The notes under the pieces: generated by a model
Told to the model about the DNA's origin: nothing
The model's input: only the letters and a program-made list of their open reading frames with translations
Database searches by the model: none
Source of the DNA: Megalopta genalis
Lineage: Eukaryota; Arthropoda; Insecta; Hymenoptera; Halictidae
Reading direction: 5' to 3'
NCBI RefSeq assembly: GCF_051020955.1
Contig: NW_027476820.1
Location: 1-64,000 of the forward strand
Length of the DNA stretch: 64,000 nucleotides
Translations under genes and position numbers: made by a program
Shown here: one piece after another, positions 13,224-26,620 of the stretch
How positions within the stretch are numbered: the first letter of the stretch is position 1
How the letters are laid out: the number at the start of each line of letters is the position of its first letter

Positions 13224-15673
13224 TAAGAACAAACAACGAAGAACAAACAACAAACAACGAAGAACAAACAACAAACAACGAAGAACAAACAACAAACAAC
13301 GAAGAACAAACAACAAACAACGAAGAACAAACAACAAACAACGAAGAACAAACAACAAACAACGAAGAACAAACAACAAACAACGAAGAACAAACAACAA
13401 ACAACGAAGAAAAAACAACAAACAACGAAGTACAAACAACAAACAACGAAGAACAAACAACAAACAACGAAGAACAAACAACAAACAACGAAGAACAAAC
13501 AACGAACAACGAAGAGCAAACAACAAACAACGAAGAACAAACAACAAACAACGAAGAACAAACAACAAACAACGAAGAACAAACAACAAACAACGAAGAA
13601 CAAACAACAAACAACGAAGAACAAACTACAAACAACGAAGAACAAACAACAAACAACGAAGAACAAACAACAAACAACAAACAACAAAGAACAAACAACA
13701 AACAACGAAGAACAAACAACAAACAACAAATAACGAAGAACAAACAACAAAGAACGAAGAACAAACAACAAACAACGAAGAACAAACAACAAACAACGAA
13801 GAACAAACAACAAACAACAAACAACGAAGAACAAACAACAAACAACAAACAACGAAGAACAAACAACAAACAACGAAGAACAAACAACAAACAACGAAGA
13901 ACAAACAACAAACAACAAACAACGAAGAACAAACAACAAACAACGAAGAACAAACAACAAACAACAAACAACGAAGAACAAACAACAAACAACAAACAAC
14001 GAAGAACAAACAACAAACAACGAAGAACAAACAACAAACAACGAAGAACAAACAACAAACAACGAAGAACAAACAACAAACAACGAAGAACAAACAACAA
14101 CCAACGAAGAACAAACAACAAACAACGAAGAACAAACAACAAACAACGAAGAACAAACAACAAACAACGAAGAACAAACAACAACCAACGAAGAACAAAC
14201 AACAAACAACGAAGAACAAACAACAAACAACGAAGAACAAACAACAAACAACGAAGAACAAACAACAAACAACGAAGAACAAACAACAAACAACGAAGAA
14301 CAAACAACAAACAACGAAGAACAAACAACAAACATCGAAGAACAAACAACAAACAACGAAGAACAAACAACAAACAACGAAGAACAAACAACAAACAACG
14401 AAGAACAAACAACAAACAACGAAGAACAAACAACAAACAACGAAGAACAAACAACAAACAACGAAGAACAAACAACAAACAACGAAGAACAAACAACAAA
14501 CAACGAAGAACAAACAACAAACAACGAAGAACAAACAACAAACAACGAAGAACAAACAACAAACAACAAACGACGAAGAACAAACAACAAACAACAAACA
14601 ACGAAGAACAAATAACAAACAACGAAGAACAAACAACGAAGAACAAACAACGAAGAACAAACAACAAACAACAAACAACGAAGAACAAACAACAAACAAC
14701 AAACAACAAACAACGAAGCACAAACAACAAACAACAAACAACGAAGAACAAACAACAAACAACAAACAACGAAGAACAAACAACAAACAACGAAGAACAA
14801 ACAACAAACAACGAAGAACAAACAACAAACAACAAACGACGAAGAACAAACAACAAACAACAAACAACGAAGAACAAACAACAAACAACGAAGAACAAAC
14901 AACGAAGAACAAACAACAAACAACAAACAACGAAGAACAAACAACAAACAACAAACAACAAACAACAAACAACGAAGAACAAACAACAAACAACAAACAA
15001 CGAAGAACAAACAACAAACAACAAACAACGAAGAACAAACAACAAACAACGAAGAACAAACAACAAACAACGAAGAACAAACAACAAACAACGAAGAACA
15101 AACAACGAAGAACAAACAACGAAGAACGAACAACGAAGAACAAACAACGAAGAACAAACAACGAAGAACAAACAACGAAGAACAAACAACGAAGAACAAA
15201 CAACGAAGAACAAACAACGAAGAACAAACAACGAAGAACAAACAACGAAGAACAAACAACGAAGAACAAACAACGAAGAACAAACAACGAAGAACAAACA
15301 ACGAAGAACAAACAACGAAGAACAAACAACGAAGAACAAGCAACGAAGAACAAACAACGAAGAACAAACAACGAAGAACAAACAACGAAGAACAAACAAC
15401 GAAGAACAAACAACGAAGAACAAACAACAAACAACAAACAACGATGAACAAACAACAAACAACAAACAACGAAGAACAAACAACGAAGAACAAACAACAA
15501 ACAAGAAACAACGAAGAACAAACAACAAACAACGAAGAACAAACAACAAACAACAAACAACAAACAACAAACCACAAACAACAAACAACAAACAACAAAC
15601 AACAAACAACAAACAACAAACAACGAAGAACAAACAACAAACAACAAACAACGAAGAACAAACAACAAACAAC
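13224..15673. repeat. Y higher-order unit, copy 1 (2,450 bases)
   Basis: Landmarks in order: TAAGAAC at the start; GAAGAAA/GAAGTAC pair near 13409-13435; AAACTAC (T at 13627); AAATAAC near 13731; CCAAC variants at 14101 and 14185, 84 apart; AAACGAC; a zone of mixed spacings; an H2-H1 (14-base) tract from 15093; GATGAAC at 15443; AAGAAAC at 15503; and a short H1 spacer with CCACAAAC at 15572. Copies at 21,792 and about 26,530 keep the order, with offsets of 8,568 then 4,802 for the left half. Confidence 0.93.
15093..15520. repeat. Y tail: H2-H1 14-base tract with four markers, copy 1
   Basis: GAAGAAC-AAACAAC dimers run for about 330 bases. They carry one GAACAAC at 15128 and one AAGCAAC at 15338 (210 bases on), then GATGAAC at 15443 (105 on) and AAGAAAC at 15503 (60 on). 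The same 210, 105 and 60 spacing occurs at 23815, 24025, 24130, 24190 and at 28603, 28813, 28918, 28978. A partial version lies at 61161-61332. Confidence 0.94.
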
Positions 15674-17871
15674 TAAGAACAAACAACGAAGAACAAACAA
15701 CAAACAACGAAGAACAAACAACAAACAACGAGGAACAAACAACAAACAACGAAGAACAAACAACAAACAACGAAGAACAAACAACAAACAACGAAGAACA
15801 AACAACAAACAACGAAGAACAAACAACAAACAACGAAGAACAAACAACAAACAACGAAGAACAAACAACAAACAACGAAGAAAAAACAACAAACAACGAA
15901 GTACAAACAACAAACAACGAAGAACAAACAACAAACAACGAAGAACAAACAACAAACAACGAAGAACAAACAACGAACAACGAAGAGCAAACAACAAACA
16001 ACGAAGAACAAACAACAAACAACGAAGAACAAACAACAAACAACGAAGAACAAACAACAAACAACGAAGAACAAACAACAAACAACAAAGAACAAACAAC
16101 AAACAACGAAGAACAAACAACAAACAACGAAGAACAAACAACAAACAACGAAGAACAAACAATAAACAACAAACAACAAAGAACAAACAACAAACAACGA
16201 AGAACAAACAACAAACAACAAATAACGAAGAACAAACAACAAAGAACGAAGAACAAACAACGAAGAACAAACAACAAACAACGAAGAACAAACAACAAAC
16301 AACAAACAACGAAGAACAAACAACAAACAACAAACAACGAAGAACAAACAACAAACAACGAAGAACAAACAACAAACAACGAAGAACAAACAACAAACAA
16401 CAAACAACGAAGAACAAACAACAAACAACAAACAACGAAGAACAAACAACAAACAACGAAGAACAAACAACAAACAACGAAGAACAAACAACAAACAACG
16501 AAGAACAAACAACAAACAACGAAGAACAAACAACAAACAACGAAGAACAAACAACAAACAACGAAGAACAAACAACAAACAACGAAGAACAAACAACAAA
16601 CAACGAAGAACAAACAACAAACAACGAAGAACAAACAACAAACAACGAAGAACAAACAACAAACAACGAAGAACAAACAACAAACAACGAAGAACAAACA
16701 ACAAACAACGAAGAACAAACAACAAACAACGAAGAACAAACAACAAACAACGAAGAACAAACAACAAACAACGAAGAACAAACAACAAACTACGAAGAAC
16801 AAACAACAAACATCGAAGAACAAACAACAAACAACGAAGAACAAACAACAAACAACGAAGAACAAACAACAAACAACGAAGAACAAACAACAAACAACGA
16901 AGAACAAACAACAAACAACGAAGAACAAACAACAAACAACGAAGAACAAACAACAAACAACGAAGAACAAACAACAAACAACGAAGAACAAACAACAAAC
17001 AACGAAGAACAAACAACAAACAACAAACGACGAAGAACAAACAACAAACAACAAACAACGAAGAACAAATAACAAACAACGAAGAACAAACAACGAAGAA
17101 CAAACAACGAAGAACAAACAACAAACAACAAACAACGAAGAACAAACAACAAACAACAAACAACGAAGAACAAACAACAAACAACAAACAACGAAGAACA
17201 AACAACAAACAACAAACAACGAAGAACAAACAACAAACAACAAACAACGAAGAACAAACAACAAACAACGAAGAACAAACAACAAACAACGAAGAACAAA
17301 CAACAAACAACAAACGACGAAGAACAAACAACAAACAACAAACAACGAAGAACAAACAACAAACAACGAAGAACAAACAACGAAGAACAAACAACAAACA
17401 ACAAACAACGAAGAACAAACAACAAACAACAAACAACAAACAACAAACAACGAAGAACAAACAACAAACAACAAACAACGAAGAACAAACAACAAACAAC
17501 AAACAACGAAGAACAAACAACAAACAACGAAGAACAAACAACAAACAACGAAGAACAAACAACAAACAACGAAGAACAAACAACGAAGAACAAACAACGA
17601 AGAACAAACAACGAAGAACAAACAACGAAGAACAAACAACGAAGAACAAACAACGAAAAACAAACAACGAAGAACAAACAACGAAGAACAAACAACGAAG
17701 AACAAACAACGAAGAACAAACAACGAAGAACAAACAACGAAGAACAAACAACGAAGAACGAACAACGAAGAACAAGCAACGAAGAACAAACAACGAAGAA
17801 CAAACAACGAAGAACAAACAACGAAGAACAAACAACGAAGAACAAACAACGAAGAACAAACAACGAAGAAC
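15674..17871. repeat. Z higher-order unit, copy 1, H2-rich part
   Basis: Begins at TAAGAAC with GAGGAAC at 15730, GAAGAAA at 15877 and GAAGTAC about 22 bases on, AAATAAC near 16216, a long H2-H1-H1 run to about 17020 (one AAACATC near 16810), AAACGAC at 17025 and a second AAATAAC near 17067. It then has mixed spacings and an H2-H1 tract ending at 17871. Z' matches at offset 8,736 up to the long run and at 8,379 after it. The 357-base difference equals exactly 17 periods of 21, so the run is 17 periods longer here. Confidence 0.92.
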
Positions 17872-19677
17872 AAACAACAAACAACAAACAACAAACAACA
17901 AACAACAAACAACAAACAACAAACAACAAACAACAAACAACAAACAACAAACAACAAACAACAAACAACAAACAACAAACAACAAACAACAAACAACAAA
18001 CAACAAACAACAAACAACAAACAACAAACAACAAACAACAAACAACAAACAACAAACAACAAACAACAAACAACAAACAACAAACAACAAACAACAAACA
18101 ACAAACAACAAACAACAAACAACAAACAACAAACAACAAACAACAAACAACAAACAACAAACAACAAACAACAAACAACAAACAACAAACAACAAACAAC
18201 AAACAACAAACAACAAACAACAAACAACAAACAACAAACAACAAACAACAAACAACAAACAACAAACAACAAACAACAAACAACAAACAACAAACAACAA
18301 ACAACAAACAACAAACAACAAACAACAAACAACAAACAACAAACAACAAACAACAAACAACAAACAACAAACAACAAACAACAAACAACAAACAACAAAC
18401 AACAAACAACAAACAACAAACAACAAACAACAAACAACAAACAACAAACAACAAACAACAAACAACAAACAACAAACAACAAACAACAAACAACAAACAA
18501 CAAACAACAAACAACAAACAACAAACAACAAACAACAAACAACAAACAACAAACAACAAACAACAAACAACAAACAACAAACAACAAACAACAAACAACA
18601 AACAACAAACAACAAACAACAAACAACAAACAACAAACAACAAACAACAAACAACAAACAACAAACAACAAACAACAAACAACAAACAACAAACAACAAA
18701 CAACAAACAACAAACAACAAACAACAAACAACAAACAACAAACAACAAACAACAAACAACAAACAACAAACAACAAACAACAAACAACAAACAACAAACA
18801 ACAAACAACAAACAACAAACAACAAACAACAAACAACAAACAACAAACAACAAACAACAAACAACAAACAACAAACAACAAACAACAAACAACAAACAAC
18901 AAACAACAAACAACAAACAACAAACAACAAACAACAAACAACAAACAACAAACAACAAACAACAAACAACAAACAACAAACAACAAACAACAAACAACAA
19001 ACAACAAACAACAAACAACAAACAACAAACAACAAACAACAAACAACAAACAACAAACAACAAACAACAAACAACAAACAACAAACAACAAACAACAAAC
19101 AACAAACAACAAACAACAAACAACAAACAACAAACAACAAACAACAAACAACAAACAACAAACAACAAACAACAAACAACAAACAACAAACAACAAACAA
19201 CAAACAACAAACAACAAACAACAAACAACAAACAACAAACAACAAACAACAAACAACAAACAACAAACAACAAACAACAAACAACAAACAACGAAGAACA
19301 AACAACAAACAACAAACAACAAACAACAAACAACAAACAACAAACAACAAACAACAAACAACAAACAACAAACAACAAACAACAAACAACAAACAACAAA
19401 CAACAAACAACAAACAACAAACAACAAACAACAAACAACAAACAACAAACAACAAACAACAAACAACAAACAACAAACAACAAACAACAAACAACAAACA
19501 ACAAACAACAAACAACAAACAACAAACAACAAACAACAAACAACAAACAACAAACAACAAACAACAAACAACAAACAACAAACAACAAACAACAAACAAC
19601 AAACAACAAACAACAAACAACAAACAACAAACAACAAACAACAAACAACAAACAACAAACAACAAACAACAAACAAC
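17872..19677. repeat. Perfect AAACAAC (H1) tract
   Basis: From 17872 to 19292 I see 203 consecutive AAACAAC units (1,421 bases) with no substitution or indel. Then come one GAAGAAC at 19293-19299 and further pure H1 to 19677. It is the longest uniform stretch in the window and contrasts with the indel-bearing H1 tracts of the P units. The tract ends in six GAACAAC units at 19678-19719, more H1, and TAAGAAC at 19818. No equivalent tract is present in Z' or Z''. Confidence 0.94.
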
Positions 19678-19817
19678 GAACAACGAACAACGAACAACGA
19701 ACAACGAACAACGAACAACAAACAACAAACAACAAACAACAAACAACAAACAACAAACAACAAACAACAAACAACAAACAACAAACAACGAACAACGAAG
19801 AACAAACAACAAACAAC
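19678..19817. repeat. GAACAAC cluster and H1 run before X'
   Basis: Six consecutive GAACAAC units (19678-19719), H1, one GAACAAC at 19790 and one GAAGAAC at 19797 lead to TAAGAAC (T at 19818). The run-in to X at 11103-11256 has seven GAACAAC, H1 and one GAAGAAC. Both X copies are therefore preceded by the same kind of junction, so the duplicated segment reached a little left of X itself. Confidence 0.88.
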
Positions 19818-21791
19818 TAAGAACAAACAACGAAGAACAAACAACAAACAACGAAGAACAAACAACAAACAACGAAGAACAAACAACAAACAACGAAGAA
19901 CAAACAACAAACAACGAAGAACAAACAACAAACAACGAAGAACAAACAACAAACAACGAAGAACAAACAACCAACAACGAAGAAAAAACAACAAACAACG
20001 AAGTACAAACAACAAACAACGAAGAACAAACAACAAACAACGAAGAACAAACAACAAACAACGAAGAACAAACAACGAACAACGAAGAACAAACAACAAA
20101 CAACGAAGAACAAACAACAAACAACGAAGAACAAACAACAAACAACGAAGAACAAACAACAAACAACGAAGAACAAACAACAAACAACGAAGAACAAACA
20201 ACAAACAACGAAGAACAAACAACAAACAACGAAGAACAAACAACAAACAACAAACAACAAACAACAAAGAACAAACAACAAACAACAAATAACGAAGAAC
20301 AAACAACAAAGAACGAAGAACAAACAACAAACAACGAAGAACAAACAACAAACAACGAAGAACAAACAACAAACAACAAACAACGAAGAACAAACAACAA
20401 ACAACAAACAACGAAGAACAAACAACAAACAACGAAGAACAAACAACAAACAACGAAGAACAAACAACAAACAACAAACAACGAAGAGCAAACAACAAAC
20501 AACAAACAACGAAGAACAAACAACAAACAACGAAGAACAAACAACAAACAACGAAGAACAAACAACAAACAACGAAGAACAAACAACAAACAACGAAGAA
20601 CAAACAACAAACAACGAAGAACAAACAACAAACAACGAAGAACAAACAACAAACAACGAAGAACAAACAACAAACAACGAAGAACAAACAACAAACAACG
20701 AAGAACAAACAACAAACAACGAAGAACAAACAACAAACAACGAAGAACAAACAACAAACAACGAAGAACAAACAACAAACAACGAAGAACAAACAACAAA
20801 CAACGAAGAACAAACAACAAACAACGAAGAACAAACAACAAACAACGAAGAACAAACAACAAACATCGAAGAACAAACAACAAACAACGAAGAACAAACA
20901 ACAAACAACGAAGAACAAACAACAAACAACGAAGAACAAACAACAAACAACGAAGAACAAACAACAAACAACGAAGAACAAACAACAAACAACGAAGAAC
21001 AAACAACAAACAACGAAGAACAAACAACAAACAACGAAGAACAAACAACAAACAACGAAGAACAAACAACAAACAACGAAGAACAAACAACAAACAACGA
21101 AGAACAAACAACAAACAACGAAGGACAAACAACAAACAACGAAGAACAAACAACAAACAACGAAGAACAAACAACAAACAACGAAGAACAAACAACAAAC
21201 AACGAAGAACAAACAACAAACAACGAAGAACAAACAACAAACAACGAAGAACAAACAACAAACAACAAACAACGAAGAACAAACAACAAACAACGAAGAA
21301 CAAACAACAAACAACGAAGAACAAACAACAAACAACGAAGAACAAACAACAAACAACGAAGAACAAACAACAAACAACGAAGAACAAACAACAAACAACG
21401 AAGAACAAACAACAAACAACGAAGAACAAACAACAAACAACGAAGAACAAACAACAAACAACGAAGAACAAACAACAAACAACGAAGAACAAACAACAAA
21501 CCACAAACAACTAACAACAAACAACAAACAACAAACAACAAACAACAAACAACAAACAACAAACAACAAACAACAAACAACAAACAACAAACAACAAACA
21601 ACAAACAACAAACAACAAACAACAAACAACAAACAACAAACAACAAACAACAAACAACAAACAACAAACAACAAACAACAAACAACAAACAACAAACAAC
21701 AAACCACAAACAACAAACAACAAACAACAAACAACAAACAACGAAGAACAAACAACAAACAACAAACAACGAAGAACAAACAACAAACAAC
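19818..21791. repeat. X higher-order unit, copy 2 (X', 1,974 bases)
   Basis: Landmarks match X one for one: CAACAAC followed by GAAGAAA (19979) and GAAGTAC (20000), AAATAAC near 20286, a GAAGAGC variant near 20484 in the same stretch, a long H2-H1-H1 run from 20511 with AAACATC near 20872 and GAAGGAC near 21120, then the H1 spacer with CCACAAAC (21501), TAACAAC (T at 21512) and CCACAAAC (21704). It is seven bases longer than X overall. Confidence 0.93.
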
Positions 21792-24409
21792 TAAGAACAA
21801 ACAACGAAGAACAAACAACAAACAACGAAGAACAAACAACAAACAACGAAGAACAAACAACAAACAACGAAGAACAAACAACAAACAACGAAGAACAAAC
21901 AACAAACAACGAAGAACAAACAACAAACAACGAAGAACAAACAACAAACAACGAAGAACAAACAACAAACAACGAAGAAAAAACAACAAACAACGAAGTA
22001 CAAACAACAAACAACGAAGAACAAACAACAAACAACGAAGAACAAACAACAAACAACGAAGAACAAACAACGAACAACGAAGAGCAAACAACAAACAACG
22101 AAGAACAAACAACAAACAACGAAGAACAAACAACAAACAACGAAGAACAAACAACAAACAACGAAGAACAAACAACAAACAACGAAGAACAAACTACAAA
22201 CAACGAAGAACAAACAACAAACAACGAAGAACAAACAACAAACAACAAACAACAAAGAACAAACAACAAACAACGAAGAACAAACAACAAACAACAAATA
22301 ACGAAGAACAAACAACAAAGAACGAAGAACAAACAACAAACAACGAAGAACAAACAACAAACAACGAAGAACAAACAACAAACAACAAACAACGAAGAAC
22401 AAACAACAAACAACAAACAACGAAGAACAAACAACAAACAACGAAGAACAAACAACAAACAACGAAGAACAAACAACAAACAACAAACAACGAAGAACAA
22501 ACAACAAACAACGAAGAACAAACAACAAACAACAAACAACGAAGAACAAACAACAAACAACAAACAACGAAGAACAAACAACAAACAACGAAGAACAAAC
22601 AACAAACAACGAAGAACAAACAACAAACAACGAAGAACAAACAACAAACAACGAAGAACAAACAACAACCAACGAAGAACAAACAACAAACAACGAAGAA
22701 CAAACAACAAACAACGAAGAACAAACAACAAACAACGAAGAACAAACAACAACCAACGAAGAACAAACAACAAACAACGAAGAACAAACAACAAACAACG
22801 AAGAACAAACAACAAACAACGAAGAACAAACAACAAACAACGAAGAACAAACAACAAACAACGAAGAACAAACAACAAACAACGAAGAACAAACAACAAA
22901 CAACGAAGAACAAACAACAAACAACGAAGAACAAACAACAAACAACGAAGAACAAACAACAAACAACGAAGAACAAACAACAAACAACGAAGAACAAACA
23001 ACAAACATCGAAGAACAAACAACAAACAACGAAGAACAAACAACAAACAACGAAGAACAAACAACGAAGAACAAACAACAAACAACGAAGAACAAACAAC
23101 AAACAACGAAGAACAAACAACAAACAACGAAGAACAAACAACAAACAACGAAGAACAAACAACAAACAACGAAGAACAAACAACAAACAACGAAGAACAA
23201 ACAACAAACAACGAAGAACAAACAACAAACAACGAAGAACAAACAACAAACAACAAACGACGAAGAACAAACAACAAACAACAAACAACGAAGAACAAAT
23301 AACAAACAACGAAGAACAAACAACGAAGAACAAACAACGAAGAACAAACAACAAACAACAAACAACGAAGAACAAACAACAAACAACAAACAACAAACAA
23401 CGAAGAACAAACAACAAACAACAAACAACGAAGAACAAACAACAAACAACAAACAACGAAGAACAAACAACAAACAACGAAGAACAAACAACAAACAACG
23501 AAGAACAAACAACAAACAACAAACGACGAAGAACAAACAACAAACAACAAACAACGAAGAACAAACAACAAACAACGAAGAACAAACAACGAAGAACAAA
23601 CAACAAACAACAAACAACGAAGAACAAACAACAAACAACAAACAACAAACAACAAACAACGAAGAACAAACAACAAACAACAAACAACGAAGAACAAACA
23701 ACAAACAACAAACAACGAAGAACAAACAACAAACAACGAAGAACAAACAACAAACAACGAAGAACAAACAACAAACAACGAAGAACAAACAACGAAGAAC
23801 AAACAACGAAGAACGAACAACGAAGAACAAACAACGAAGAACAAACAACGAAGAACAAACAACGAAGAACAAACAACGAAGAACAAACAACGAAGAACAA
23901 ACAACGAAGAACAAACAACGAAGAACAAACAACGAAGAACAAACAACGAAGAACAAACAACGAAGAACAAACAACGAAGAACAAACAACGAAGAACAAAC
24001 AACGAAGAACAAACAACGAAGAACAAGCAACGAAGAACAAACAACGAAGAACAAACAACGAAGAACAAACAACGAAGAACAAACAACGAAGAACAAACAA
24101 CGAAGAACAAACAACAAACAACAAACAACGATGAACAAACAACAAACAACAAACAACGAAGAACAAACAACGAAGAACAAACAACAAACAAGAAACAACG
24201 AAGAACAAACAACAAACAACGAAGAACAAACAACAAACAACAAACAACAAACAACAAACAACAAACCACAAACAACAAACAACAAACAACAAACAACAAA
24301 CAACAAACAACAAACAACAAACAACAAACAACAAACAACAAACAACAAACAACAAACAACGAAGAACAAACAACAAACAACAAACAACGAAGAACAAACA
24401 ACAAACAAC
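21792..24409. repeat. Y higher-order unit, copy 2 (Y', 2,618 bases)
   Basis: Matches Y at offset 8,568 for AAACTAC (22195) and the two CCAAC variants (22669 and 22753). The offset becomes 8,687 at GATGAAC (24130), so 119 bases (17 heptamers) were gained between. The H1 spacer at the right end is longer than in Y: CCACAAAC at 24266 lies 144 bases before TAAGAAC, against 102 in Y and 88 in the P cassettes. Confidence 0.93.
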
Positions 24410-25652
24410 TAAGAACAAACAACGAAGAACAAACAACAAACAACGAAGAACAAACAACAAACAACGAGGAACAAACAACAAACAACGAAGAACAAACAAC
24501 AAACAACGAAGAACAAACAACAAACAACGAAGAACAAACAACAAACAACGAAGAACAAACAACAAACAACGAAGAACAAACAACAAACAACGAAGAACAA
24601 ACAACAAACAACGAAGAAAAAACAACAAACAACGAAGTACAAACAACAAACAACGAAGAACAAACAACAAACAACGAAGAACAAACAACAAACAACGAAG
24701 AACAAACAACGAACAACGAAGAGCAAACAACAAACAACGAAGAACAAACAACAAACAACGAAGAACAAACAACAAACAACGAAGAACAAACAACAAACAA
24801 CGAAGAACAAACAACAAACAACGAAGAACAAACAACAAACAACGAAGAACAAACAACAATCAACGAAGAACAAACAACAAACAACGAAGAACAAACAACA
24901 AACAACAAACAACAAAGAACAAACAACAAACAACGAAGAACAAACAACAAACAACAAATAACGAAGAACAAACAACAAAGAACGAAGAACAAACAACGAA
25001 GAACAAACAACAAACAACGAAGAACAAACAACAAACAACAAACAACGAAGAACAAACAACAAACAACAAACAACGAAGAACAAACAACAAACAACGAAGA
25101 ACAAACAACAAACAACGAAGAACAAACAACAAACAACAAACAACGAAGAACAAACAACAAACAACAAACAACGAAGAACAAACAACAAACAACGAAGAAC
25201 AAACAACAAACAACGAAGAACAAACAACAAACAACGAAGAACAAACAACAAACAACGAAGAACAAACAACAAACAACGAAGAACAAACAACAAACAACGA
25301 AGAACAAACAACAAACAACGAAGAACAAACAACAAACAACGAAGAACAAACAACAAACAACGAAGAACAAACAACAAACAACGAAGAACAAACAACAAAC
25401 AACAAACGACGAAGAACAAACAACAAACAACAAACAACGAAGAACAAATAACAAACAACGAAGAACAAACAACGAAGAACAAACAACGAAGAACAAACAA
25501 CAAACAACAAACAACGAAGAACAAACAACAAACAACAAACAACAAACAACGAAGAACAAACAACAAACAACAAACAACGAAGAACAAACAACAAACAACA
25601 AACAACGAAGAACAAACAACAAACAACGAAGAACAAACAACAAACAACGAAG
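24410..25652. repeat. Z higher-order unit, copy 2 (Z'), truncated
   Basis: Begins at TAAGAAC with GAGGAAC at 24466 and GAAGAAA at 24613, both at +8,736 from Z. AAATAAC is near 24957 and AAACGAC at 25404 (+8,379 from Z, +4,459 to Z''). It runs into the irregular patch at 25,653 before reaching the H2-H1 tract and H1 block seen at the end of Z. Confidence 0.91.
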
Positions 25653-26620
25653 AACAACAACAAACAACGAAGAACAAACAACAACACAAACAACGAAGAA
25701 CAAACAACATAACAACGAAGACAAACAACGAAGAACAAACAACAAACAACGAAGAACAACAAACAACAAACTACAAACACGAAGAACAAACCACAAACAA
25801 CGAAGAACAAACAACAAACAACGAAGAACACAAAACAACAAACACACGAAGAACAAACAACAAACAACGAAGAACAAACAACAAACAACGAAGAACAAAC
25901 AACAAACAACGAAGAACAAACAACAAACAACGAAGAACAAACAACAAACAACGAAGAACAAACAACAAACAACGAAGAAAAAACAACAAACAACGAAGAA
26001 CAAACAACAAACAACAAGAACAAACAACAAACAAACAACGAACAACAACAAACAACAAAACAAAACAACAAACAACGAAGAACAAACAACAAACAACGAA
26101 GACAAACAACAAACAACAAGACAAACAACAAACAACGAAGAACAAACAACAAACAACGAAACAACAAACAACAACAACAAACAACAAACAACAAAACAAA
26201 CAAACAACAAACCCACACAAACAACAACAACAAACAACAAACACAAACAACAACATAAACAACAAACAACAAACAACAAACAACAACAACACAACAAACA
26301 ACAAACAACAAACAACAAACAACAAACAACAAACAACACAACAAACAACAAACAACAAACAACTAAACAACAAACAACAAACAACAAACAACAAAACAAC
26401 AATACAACAAACAACAAACAACAAACAACAAAACAACAAACCCACAAACAACAAACAACAAACAACAAACAACCAAACAACGAAGAACAAACAACAAACA
26501 ACAAACAACCGAAGAACAAACAACAACTACATAAGAACAAACAACGAAGAACAAACAACAAACAACGAAGAACAAAACAACAAACAACGAAGAACAAACA
26601 ACAAACAACGAAGACAAACA
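25653..26620. repeat. Irregular patch with broken 7-base phase
   Basis: The same heptamers are present, but one- to several-base losses occur every few tens of bases (GAACAACAACAAAC, AACACAAAC, GAAGACAAAC, CATAAC, AACCCACA and similar). Phase is lost repeatedly and unusual letters such as CCCAC and CATAAC appear. This density is seen nowhere else in the window. The TAAGAAC that should open Y'' is here in damaged form (CTACATAAG at about 26527). The most likely cause is a poorly polished or low-coverage stretch of the assembly; real decay at a rearrangement point is the alternative. Confidence 0.85.
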
